Of a stretch of 64,000 nt of DNA, positions 10,001 through 22,000 are shown one piece after another. Each line of letters begins with the position of its first letter. The stretch's first letter is position 1. The notes under the pieces are model-generated. The model saw nothing but the letters and a program-made list of their open reading frames with translations. It searched no databases and was not told the origin of the DNA. A program made the translations under genes and the position numbers. Source of the DNA: Pithys albifrons albifrons (lineage: Eukaryota > Chordata > Aves > Passeriformes > Thamnophilidae); NCBI RefSeq assembly GCF_047495875.1, contig NC_092467.1:32004616-32068615 (forward strand). The letters are read 5' to 3'.

Positions 10001-13000
10001 ACCCTTGATGGTCTTTTATCCAAAACAATTCTGTGGAGATCCAAGATACCATTTTTGCCCTGAATATTTCCTCTCTCAGGCTGGTCATGGGAGTGTTTTT
10101 TTTCTCCTTTGAAGGAACCAAAATCACGAGTTGCTGAGTCCATCACATGCTCCAAGAGCTGCTGAGCAGCTGAATCAGGTGGATGTGTTGCTGTCTGAGA
10201 CAGAGTTTTCCAGAAATGGAGCACATTGCTTGGAAACTGGATTTGGTCATGTTTAATTTGCTTTATTGTTAAATAACAGGAGTTTTGGATGCTTTCAATC
10301 CAGGCAGTTGGTTGTCTTTAATTCTGTTTTTTTGTGCTGCCTCTTTGCAGAAATTTCTTTGTGTTTGTAGGAAGGTGGGATGTGATGGAAGGTCTGATTT
10401 TTCCAATAAAAGGGCAGGAATTTTTTTTTTTCAGCGTTCCAACATTTTAAACTTTTACTTCTTTATGTGCTTGAGTAGAACAAGAGTAATTTTCCATTTC
10501 ATGGAATCATTTCCTGGGACCTCAAAGCCCACCCAGTGCCATGGACAGGGACACCTCCCACTGTCCCAGGTTGCTCCAATCTGGCCTTGGGCACTTCCAG
10601 GGATGGGGCAGCTTCTCAGTTCATGGAAAATTGATGCAAATCTTAATTACAGAGTTCTTAAAATTATGTCCCACCTGGATGTTGTGTTTATATTTTAAAT
10701 ATTTCCATGTTTAATTTGTGGACTGACTTAACTCTGGCCACGAGGTCTGCACGTGGGGGAGGTTCAGTTTGATGTCCTGTTACTGGTAAAAGCTTATCCT
10801 TGATGGTTCAAATGTGGGTTTTAGTGCATTGGAGCAACAATAATGGTCATATTTTGCTTGAATATTTGGCATTTATCAGCTGCTGCCACAGAGGAGCTCC
10901 CAGGGAGGTTTGTCGGTGTTCTCTGCTGTTTCCAGGAGCTTTAAGAATGTGTCCAGCTGCAAGTTTGGGTTCCTTTTGGAGACATTCCTTTGGGAAGGAC
11001 ATGCTGAACTATTCTGTAGAGAAAGGATTTGTTTTCTTTAGTTTTTTTTTTTTAATGACTTGTAATCTTCAGTTTGTATTTGTCGTTGCCATTAAGAAAA
11101 TGATCCATGCCTGGCCTTGTGTTTGTTTGGCTTTAGCTTGAAAATCTGAGCCTTGGCTTTCAAGAGGGTTTGCCTGGAGATAAACTGTGAGACTTCCCAC
11201 ACCTGGTGACCGTAAAGAAATGCTACAAAACAGGACCTGGCAGAGCCCCAAGTGGGTCATGACTGAGCCTGGTTTTGGACTTGTTTAGTTGAGCAGTGAG
11301 ATATGGCAGGGAAAGCAGATTTTATTTTATATATTTATATTTTATTTTTAGTATTTTAATTTAATTTATTTTAATTTATTTTTATTATTTTATTTTATTT
11401 TTAAATTTATTTTTATATTTTATTTTATTTTATTTTATTTTTAATATTTTATTTTAATTTAATTTATTTTTTATTATTTTATTTTATTTTTAAATTTATT
11501 TTTGTTACTTTATTTTAATTTATTTTTTATAATTTTATTTTTATTTATTTTTATTATTTTATTTTATTTATTTTTATTTATTTTTATTATTTTATTTTAA
11601 CTTATTTTATTATTTTATTTTATTTTTTAAATTTATTTTTTCTTGTTTTATTTTAATTTAAATTTTTTCTTATTTTATTTTTAAATTTATTTTTGTTACT
11701 TTATTTTATTTTAATTTATTTTTTATAATTTTATTTTATTTATTTTTATTATTTTATTTTTTATTTTTATTTATTTTTATTATTTTATTTTAATTTATTT
11801 TATTATTTTATTTTATTTTAATTTAATTTTTTATTATTTTATTTTAATTTATTTTATTTTTTATTATTTTATTTTTAAATTTATTTTTATTATTTTATTT
11901 TTAAATTTATTTTTTTATTTTATTTTTAAATTTATTTTTGTTACTTTATTTTATTTTATTTTATTTTATTTTATTTTATTTTATTTTATTTTATTTTATT
12001 TTATTTTATTTTATTTTATGGTGCTGGATTTACAGTGGAGAGCCCAAAGCAGTGGTTGGTTGCAGCCCACAGGGATTTAGTTCTGGCTTAAAATCACCAT
12101 CATGATGAAAATCGTGTGTTTTGGTGGCCGTGGTGTCCCCACCACCCACGGCTTGAACTGGTGGAAGTCCAGGAGTTGTGTTTGTTCCCCCACCAGGTCA
12201 GGTCTGTGCAGTGGAAAGTGGTGGGAAGAAGTGGATTAGAAGATGCAAAGCCAACCAGTGAGGCACTGCAGGTGGTGGCTCTGGGGTGGCTTTGGCAGGG
12301 CCTTCACCCACAAACAATACCACAGTTACCCTCATCTGCTTTACCCAAGAGTCTGAAGATGTGATGGGATGAAGGGAAATCCATCCCACAGCCCAGGGAT
12401 GGTCCAGGAGGGCTGAGCATGTTCCTCTCCAGGTTGGCTCATCCTTCCCACAGATGGATCTGTTTGCACTTTCAGCTCAGGTTAATTGGGATTTGGGAGT
12501 GGCAAAGCCCTGGTGGGGCAGCAGAGCTTTGGGGCAGCTGTTGGTGGTGGGAGCAGAGATGTGGTCCCTGCCCCACCATCTGGGCTGTGTCTGTGGCCAG
12601 AACCTCCTCCCAGGTCCTTAATCAATCCCACCAACACTTAATCCCATAATTTTGCTCATCTGCTTTACCCAAGAGTCTGAAGATGTGATGGGATGAAGGG
12701 AAATCCATCCCACAGCCCAGGGATGGTCCAGGAGGGCTGAGCAGGTTCCTCTCCAGGTTTGGCTCATCCTTCCCACAGATGGATCTGTTGGTATTGTCAG
12801 CTCTGGTTTATTGGGGTTTGGGAGTGGCAAAGCCCTGGTGGGGCAGCAAGGCAGGCAGAAGGCAGAGCCTTGGGGCAGCTGCTGGTGGTGGGAGCAGACA
12901 GGTGGTCCCTGCCCCACCATCTGGGCTGTGTCTGTGGCCAGGACCTGCTCCTTTTCCCAGGGAAGTGCCCAGAGCAGCTGGAAGGAGTTAATGTGGATCA

Positions 13001-16000
13001 AGTGCTCTGAGCAAACCCATGGGAGATAAGGCAAGTGGGTGTCAAGTGACAGGAATCTCCTAATCCTCCAAGAAATCTCCTTGTGTCTCCTCACCATCAA
13101 AGGGAGCCGTGGGAAACACATTCCGTGCCGTCTCCAGACATTCCCTGCCCTGATTGATTTGGGTGCTCATTTACAAGACAACAATTTAATTACAGTGTCT
13201 TCCTCCTTAAGAGGATAAATCCCTTTGTGCTCCGGGTGGTGTCTCCTGGTTTTAATGCCTGAAAGCCCATCCAGGAAACCTTGGAAGTGAGATGGGCTGG
13301 ACCTGAGTGTCAGCACGAGGGCAGGGAGGAGAATAAAGAGTATTTATTTCTCAGAAGTCCTGCAGCTTCCCTGGACCTGCAGTGGGAACTTCTGGGATCC
13401 ACATCAGTGGTGAGAAGTGTCTAAGAAGGGATTCAAGACATGAGTTTTGGGAGCAGGTTTGTGTTGAGGTTGGAACTTGGCAGGCCATGGAGATGCTGGA
13501 AAAAAATGGAGAAAATGGTGGTAAAAATTGATGGAGATGCTGGAAGAAAATGGTGGTAAAAATTGATGGAGATGCTGGAAAAAAACTGGAGAAAATGGTG
13601 GCAAAAATTGATGGAGATGCTGGAAAAAATGGAGAAAATGGTGGTAAAAATTGATGGAGATACTGGAAAAAAATGGTGGTAAAAATTGATGGAGATGCTG
13701 GAAAAAATTGGAAGAGATGTTGGTGAGGGAGACAGTGGGAAAAATTCCAAGGTGGAGGTGCCACCTCCCCCAGCAGTGACCACACCTGGGGTGGCTTTCC
13801 CAGGGCTGTCACTCTGTCCTGCCCTCCCTGTTTTTCTCTGGGTTTTTTTTCTCTGTTTTTCTCTGGGGTTTTTTCCTCCGTTTTTTTTCCTCCGTTTTTT
13901 TTCCTCCGTTTTTTTTCCTCCGTTTTTTTTCCTCCGTTTTTTTTCCTCCGTTTTTTTTCCTCCGTTTTTTTTCCTCCGTTTTTTTTCCTCCGTTTTTTTT
14001 CCTCCGTTTTTTTTTCCTCCGTGTTTTTTTCCTCCGTTTTTTTCCTCCGTTTTTTTCCTCCGTTTTTTTTCCTCCGGTTTTTTTCCTCCGGTTTTTTTCC
14101 TCCGGTTTTTTTCCTCCGGTTTTCTCCTCCGTTTTTTTTTCTCCGTTTTTCTCCGGTTTTTTTTTCCTCCATTTTTCTCCGTTTTTTTCCCTCCGTTTTT
14201 CTCTGTTTTTATCCGTTTTTCTTCTCCGTTTTCCTCCGTTTTTTTTCTCCGTTTTTTTTCTCCTTTTTTTTCCTCCGTTTTTTTTCCTCCGTTTTTTTTT
14301 CTCCGTTTTTTTTTCCTCCGTTTTTTTTTCCTCCGTTTTTTTTTCCTCCGTTTTTTTTTCCTCCGTTTTTTTTCCTCCGTTTTTTTTCCTCCGTTTTTTT
14401 TCCTCCGTTTTTTTTCCTCCGTTTTTTTTCCTCCGTTTTTTTCCTCCGGTTTTTTTCCTCCATTTTTCTCCTCCGTTTTTCTCCGTTTTTTTTTCCTCCG
14501 TTTTTCTCCGGTTTTTTACCTCCGTTTTTCTCTGTTTTTCTCCGTTTTTCTTCTCCGTTTTCCTCCGTTTTTTTTCTCCGTTTTTTTTCTTCCGTTTTTT
14601 TTCTTCCGTTTTTTTTCTTCCGTTTTTTTTCCTCCGTTTTTTTTCCTCCGTTTTTTTTCCTCCGTTTTTTTTCCTCCGTTTTTTTTCCTCCGTTTTTTTT
14701 CCTCCGTTTTTTTTCCTCCGTTTTTTTTCCTCCGTTTTTTTTCCTCCGTTTTTTTTCCTCCGTTTTTTCCTCCTTTTTTTTCCGGTTTTTTTCTCTGTTT
14801 TTTTTTTCTCCGTTTTTCTCCATTTTTCTCCATTTTTCCCTGTTTTTCCCCATGCTGGTGAGAGCTCAGGGACTGCATTAAATCTCAATATGTGAAAGTA
14901 GCTGGAACGGGGGAATATTTATCAATAAAAAGGCTCCTTGGCAGGGTTGAAGTGCAAACATTAATTGAAGAAATGAGTTTCCAAACCTGTATTTGCCAAT
15001 CATTTACTCCCTGTTTGCCTTCAGGAGTGCTCTGGTTTTTCCTTTTTATTTATTTTAATAAATGATTAAATATTTGCTAATGCTGTTGAGTTTTATCCCA
15101 GCTCTTTGTGTGTTTGTTCTCCCCCTTTGGACCAGTTAAGGGGGAGATAAAGGGAAATCCCATCCAGTTCCTGGAGTTGCTGCAATATCTGAAGAGCTGC
15201 TGCAATTCCAGAGGGAAGGGGGTGGAATTCAGGATGTATTTGCTGTGGGAATAGTCCTGGCAGGACCTTCTTTTATCCCTTAAACTTCAGCAGGAATTTA
15301 AGAAATTGCTTTTTGTTTCTAATGCAGCCAAATTTCCTCCTGGAAAAGTGGAGTTTGGAATAATTTGTGCCATTGGGGTGAATCCTCCTTCCAATAATAC
15401 AGTTTTATACACCTGGGACCAGGAATGTGTTGAGTTCTTCAAGAACAGTGGGAGGAATTTTAGAGGAATTTCGGAAGAATTTTAGGGGAATTTTAGGGGA
15501 ATTTCAGAGGGATTTTAGGGGAATTTCAGAGGGATTTTAGGGGAATTTCAGAGGGATTTTAGGGGAATTTCAGAGGGATTTTAGGGGAATTTCAGAGGGA
15601 TTTTAGGGGAATTTCAGAGGGATTTTAGGGGAATTTCAGAGGGATTTTAGGGGAATTTCAGAGGGATTTTAGGGGAATTTCAGAGGGATTTCAGAGGGAT
15701 TTCAGAGGGATTTCAGAGGGATTTCAGAGGGATTTCAGAGGGATTGTAGGGGAATTTTAGAGGCATTTTAGGGGAATTTTGGAAGAATTGGAGAAGAATT
15801 GGAGAGGAATGGAGGAAGAATTTGGGAAGAATTGGAGAGGAATTTTGGAGGAATTTTGGAGGAATTAATTGGGGAGGAATTAATTGGGGAGGAATTAATT
15901 GGGGAGGAATTAATTGGGGAGGAATTAATTGGGGAGGAATTAATTGGGGAGGAATTAATTGGGGAGGAATTAATTGGGGAGGAATTAATTGGGGAGGAAT

Positions 16001-19000
16001 TAATTGGGGAGGAATTAATTGGAGAGGAATTAATTGGAGAGGAATTAATTGGAGAGGAATTAATTGGAGAGGAATTAATTGGAGAGGAATTAATTGGAGA
16101 GGAATTAATTGGAGAGGAATTAATTGGAGAGGAATTAATTGGAGAGGAATTGGTAAAAATTAGGGGAGATGGTGGGGAGATTTTAAGGAAAATAATGGTA
16201 AAAATTGGGAGAGATGGTGGGGAAAATTAAGGGAAGACAGTGGTAAAAATTAGGGGAGATGGTGGTAAAAATTTAGGGAAACACTGGAAAAAAAATGAGG
16301 GGAAATGCTGGGGAAAAATTAGGGGAAATGCTGGGGAAAAATTAGGGGAGATGGTGGTAAAAATTAGGGGAGATGGTGGTAAAAATTAAAGAAAATGTTG
16401 GTAAAAACTGGGGGAGATGCTGATAAAAAACCCTAAAAATACACTTTTTACTCAGTGTTTGTATATTAAAAATACTGACCAGGATTTTTTCTGTGTCATT
16501 TTGGAAGTGTGCAGAGGGCAGGTCATTATTGCCAAATATACAGGACTTAAATTTCTATTTTCCTTTTTCTTGGTTTGCCAAAGGGGTGAGAAAATGCTGA
16601 TTTCTCAGTGACTGTTGATTGTAATTTTAATTATCTCCTTGATCAATAATGACACAATTAATTTGGGATTACAGTGTTGATGGTTAGAGATTAAACTCAG
16701 TTCCAAGTCCCTTTCTGGAGATCCTGTTTTTGGAGCTGGTTTTATGGGGCAGTGACAATATTAAAATGAAGGAGTTGGTAATAATTAATTATTTTGCTGC
16801 TTCACAAATTGAGATTGATGAGATTTTCTGACCTGGACTGAGAGGGAATATCTTGAATTAAGGGAGGGGTTGGTTGGCTTGGAAAAACTTCCTTCCTGTG
16901 GTCCCAACTTGAGTTTCCTCTTGGTAACCAGTCCCATCTGTCTGTGGTTTTGGGTCCTGCTAATTGTTGTTTCAAAGGGGGTGGTTTGGAAGGGAATTGT
17001 TTTGTTGTCTGGAACAGCACCAAGGGCAGAAAGGAGCAAATCTGTGTCTTCCCACCAGGGTTGAGTTGGTGCAACTTCTGGTTTGGTCTTGGGGGTGTTG
17101 AACAAACTCCTGCTCTGCCCTTTTTCCTCCTTGATTACAACTCCTGGCCTCAAACTGGACCTTGTGCCACGTCTTGGCAGAGATTTGATGAGAAATAAGG
17201 AGTGTGCTGGTTTGAAGGTGAACCAGCAGGGGAAATGAACTCACCACAGGAGAGATTATAAGTCAGACCTAAAATTTAATAATAATATTACAATAAAAAC
17301 ACTGACACACAAGGGAAATTGCTTTCAACTCACAAACCCCAGCAGTATAACCCAGTGTCCTGGGGCACAAACCCAAGGGGGTTTGTTTGCCCTTGTGCTG
17401 AGACCCCTGTGGTTCCCCCAAGTCCAGAGCAAAAGGAAAAGAAAAACCTGTTGGTGCAGGGGAGGGCTGTGGTCTGGGCGAGAGTGGTGATCTCCTGCTG
17501 TCGAGGTCCTGCTGCTGCTCTGGATCCAACAAGAGGTTCCCAAGGTCTTCTTACCCACCACTTCTGTACCCTCAGGGAGCACCCAGTCCCTCCCCCTGGG
17601 CGGGGACTCACCCAATGGGTGATTAACTCTGGGAGCCAGGGGGTGTTGAACTGTTGATGGCCCATTGGCAGCTCCGCCCCCCTCAGGCTGAGTGTGAAGG
17701 TGATAATGACTCCCTGGGCAGCTGCTGCCAATGGCCCATTGTCCTTGGGGAATGAATAGAGGGGGTGGAATACACAGCTTTGATCACCCCCACACAGGGT
17801 TAGCTGGTCCCTCCTGCTGAACTAGGACAAGGAGGTTTTGAAGTACAAAAATAACCAACCCACTCAATGTCTCCTCAACCTTCCAGCTCTGGAGTGTCAG
17901 ATAAAACTTCTGTGTGAATGACACAAAACTGTATTTAAGTCCCCCCAAAAGCTTCAGGATTATTTCCAGTTATTTATGAACCTTTAAAATACTTTCTGTT
18001 TAAATTTTTTCAAGGCTTTGGTTTAGTGATGTTTAATTATTAGTGTTATTTTGTTATTAAAATCATGCACTGGAACAGTTTTTGCCTCGGAGTGAATCAT
18101 CCTGAATTTATTTGAATTATTTCAGCAAAACTGAACTCGACTCTCAGGTTCTTTCTGCTGTTTGGAATGGAAATCCTCAAGTTGTTTGGACAGAAAAAAC
18201 CCCACTTGTAGGATCATGGAATGGGTTGGGTTGGACCTTAAAGCCCATCTGGCACCTCCCCCTGTCCCAGGTTGCTCCATCCAACCTGTCCTTGGACACT
18301 TCAGGGGTGGCACAACCAGAGTTTTCCCTGAACCTTTTAAAAAAATATATGACCAACCTGATCTCCTTTTACAAAGATCAGGTGACCCACCTGGTGGATG
18401 AGGGGAAGGCTGAGGATGTGGTGGGTCTATCTGGACTTCAGCAAGGCCTTTGACACTGTCCCCCATAATTTACTCCTGGAAAAGCTGGTGGCCCTTGGCT
18501 TGGACAGGTGTCCCCTCTGCTGGGTCAGGAGCTGGCCCAGAGAGTGCTGGTGAGCGGGGCAGTGTCCAGCTGGTCACCAGTGGTGTCCCCAGGGGTCTGT
18601 GTTGGGGCCAGTCCTGTTTAATTAACATCTTTATTGATGATTTAGATGAGGGGATTGAGTCCATCAGCAGCAAATTTGCTGATGACACCAAGTTGGGAGG
18701 GAGTGTCGACCTGCTGGAGGGCAGGAGGGACCTGGAGAGGGATCTGGACAGGTTGGGAGGATCTGAGAAGGATCTGGACAGGCTGGAGAAGGATCTGGAG
18801 AGGGATCTGGACAGGTTGGGATGATCTGAGAAGGATCTGGACAGGCTGGAGAAGGATCTGGAGAAGGATCTGGACAGGCTGGAGGGCAGGAGGGCTCTGC
18901 AGAGGGATCTGGACAGGTTGGGATGATCTGAGAAGGATCTGGACAGGCAGGAGGGCTCTGCAGAGGGATCTGGATAGACTTGAGGGATGGGCTGATTCCA

Positions 19001-22000
19001 ATGGGATGAAGTTCAACAAGGCCAAGTGCAGGTCCTGCCCTTTGGCCACCCCAACCCCTGCAGAGCTCCAGGCTGGGCACAGAGTGGCTGGAGAGCAGCC
19101 AGGCAGAGGGACCTGGGGGGACTGAGGGACAGGAAGCTCAACAGGAGCCACCAGTGTGCCCAGGTGGCCAAGAAGGCCAAGGGGATCCTGGCCTGGATCC
19201 AAAGTAGCGTGGCCAGCAGGCCCAGGGCAGTGACCCTTCCCCTGGACTCTGCCTTGGGGAGGCCACACCTTGAGTGTTGTGTTCAGTTCTGGGCCCCTCA
19301 GCTCAGGAAGGACATTGAGGGGCTGGAGCGGGGCCAGAGAAGAGCAACGAGGCTGGAGAAGGGACTGGCTGTGGCACTGAGTGTCCTCTGAAACACCTCC
19401 AGGGACAGAGAATCCACCATGTCTTGATCCAACCCCACTGTGATCACCAGCCCAGGGCACTCCGTGTTGGATCAAGGGTTGGGCTTGATGATCTCAGAGG
19501 TCTCTTCCAACCCAAGTGAGAAGAGCAACGAGGCTGGAGAAGGGACTGGAGCACAAGCCCTGTGGGGAGAGGCTGAGGGAGCTGGGGGTGTTCAGCCTGG
19601 AGAAGAGGAGGCTCAGAGGTGACCTCAGCACTGTCTGGAACTGCCTGAAGGGAAGTTGTGGCCAGGTGGGGGTTGGTCTCTTCTCCCAGGCACTCAGCAA
19701 TAGGACAAGGGGGCACGATGGGCTCAAGCTCTGCCAGGGGAAATTGAAGCTGGAGATCAGAAGGAAATTCTTTGCAGAGAGAGTGCTCAGGGATTGGAAT
19801 GGGCTGCCCAGAGAGGGGGTGGATTCCCCATCCCTGGAGGTTTTTCAGCTGAGCTTGGCCGTGGCACTGAGTGCCATGATCTGGTAAAGGGACTGGAGTT
19901 GGACCAAGGGTTGGACTCGATCTCAGAGGTCTTTTCCAACCCAATCCATTCTATGATTCTGTGATTCTATAAATTTAGAGTTTCTAAATGGACTATTTCC
20001 ATTGAAATCCCCAAAAAGGAATATTCCCACTGGAAATGCTGGAGGGAAACTCCAATTAATAATCCCATTTTTATCCCCCCAGGTTTGATGGCAACTTCAA
20101 CACCAACGTTTCCAGAACCATCAGCTGTGACAGACTCTCCACCACTGTCAACAGCAGAGCCTTCAACCCTGGCAGGGACTTGAATTCGGGTGAGTTGAGG
20201 CTTTTTTCCTTCTTTTCCAGGGTTTTTTTCCCCATTAGCCTGGACCATTTCCCGGGAATTTGCATGGGTTGCCATGGCAACCAGCTTTTCTTTCCCCTTC
20301 AAACTGTCCCTGGAGATTTCCTGATGCAAAAAGAGACTTCAGGTCTAAATTCTCCATGCAAATCTCATGAGGATTTGCTTTCCAGCCCACCTTGGGTGGT
20401 CTGGTTGGGATTGATGCACTATTTTTCCCCCTTTTTTCCCCTTTTTTCTTTTTTCCCCCTTTTTTCTTTTCCCCCCTTTTTTCTTTTCCCCCCTTTTTTC
20501 TTTTCCCCCCTTTTCCTTTTTTTTCCTATTTCTTTTTTCCCTTTTTTCCCTTTTTTCCCTTTTTTCCCTTTTTTTCCCTTTTTTCCCTTTTTTCCCTTTT
20601 TTCCCTTTTTTCCCTTTTTTCTCCCCCCCCCCCTTTTCCCCTTTTCCTTTTTTCTTTTTTCCCTTTTTTCTTTTTCCCCTTTTTTCTTTTTCCCCTTTTT
20701 TCTTTTTCCCCTTTTTTCTTTTTCCCCTTTTTTCCCTTTTTTCCCTTTTTTCCCTTTTTTCCCTTTTTTCCCTTTTTTCTCCCCCCCCCTTTTCCCCTTT
20801 TCCTTTTTTCTTTTTTCCCTTTTTCTTCTTTTCCTTTTTTCTTTTTCCCCTTTTTCTTTTTCCCCTTTTTCTTTTTCCCCTTTTTCTTTTTCCCCTTTTT
20901 CTTTTTCCCCTTTTTCTTTTTCCCCTTTTTCTTTTTCCCCTTTTTCTTTCCCCCCTTTTTCTTTTTTCCTTTTTCTTTTTTCCCTTTTTCTTTTTTCCCT
21001 TTTTCTTTTTTCCCTTTTTTCCCTTTTTTCCCTTTTTTCCCTTTTTTCCCTTTTTTCCCTTTTTTCCCTTTTTTCCCTTTTTTCCCTTTTTTCCCTTTTT
21101 CCCCTTTTTCCCCTTTTTCCCCTTTTTTCCCTTTTTTCTCCCCCCCCCCTTTTCCCCTTTTCCTTTTTTCTTTTTCCCCTTTTTCTTTTTCCCCTTTTTC
21201 TTTTTCCCCTTTTTCTTTTTTCTCCTTTTCCTTTTTTCTTTTTCTCCTTTTCCTTTTTTCTTTTTTCCCTTTTTCTTTTTCCCCTTTTCCTTTTTCCCTT
21301 CAGTTTTTGGGGCTTCTGGTGCAGCAAATTTTGCTTTTTTTTGCCTCCTGATCAGCCTGGATTAATCCAGGACTTTGAGCTGGTTTTAGTGCAGCTCTTC
21401 CATTGGGAGAAATACATTTATCAATTATCTGGGGGGAAAATAATGCAGGCTTGGGCTTTATTTTTTATTTTATGCAATAAAATCCTGCTTTATTTAATCC
21501 ACCAGATTGCTGGAGTGGCAGAGCTGCCATTCCAAGCACAGAATCTTCCAACAAATAACCTGAAACCCCCTCAAATTTTTCTCTTCCCTCCCTGGGGTGT
21601 CTCTTTTTGTAGATTTACTTCCTGAATTTCTACTAAAATATAAAAAAAAAATTGAAAAGCAAAAGCAGAAGGAGCAGATTCTTTTCCAGCCCAGGCACAT
21701 CTTGGCTCCAGGTTTTCCCTGACAGCTCAGCCCATGATTATTTATTTGCTGTTTCCCACCCTTTGTTCACTCCCTCTTGATTTCCTGGGCTTTGTTTCAC
21801 TCATCTCTTCATTAAAAAAAAAAATACACCCCAACCCAAACAACTTATTAAAATAATGTTTCAATTAATCAGCAATTAATCAGAATAATATCTGAGAGCA
21901 GGCCCTGCTGTAAGAACAAGGCATTGCATTAATCCCTGGATGGTTTTTATTAAATAAAAATCATTTTCTACTGTAGATGGATGTAAAAATAGTATTAAAG

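Larger units (their letters stand above)
7025..20082 (+). other. Intron a-b, 13 kb
   Basis: The largest intron, built mostly of tandem repeats, with one antisense LTR and a long CR1. Stretches without recognised content are 9760-10500, 10623-11310, 12018-12330, 12951-13483, 14855-15440, 16430-17197 and 17835-18205. A 20-A run sits near 9967. Confidence 0.9.

Noticed and set aside
13686..14888. Long Phe/Ser- and Lys/Glu-rich open frames
   Set aside because: Products of the homopyrimidine repeat in several frames; no start context, splice sites or conserved domain.
18450..19391. Possible reverse transcriptase gene
   Set aside because: It is a CR1 remnant with frameshifts and an internal array, not an intact gene.
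20180..21625. 481-residue frame that overlaps exon b
   Set aside because: It runs out of phase through intron and a CT-only tract; the real exon uses another frame.
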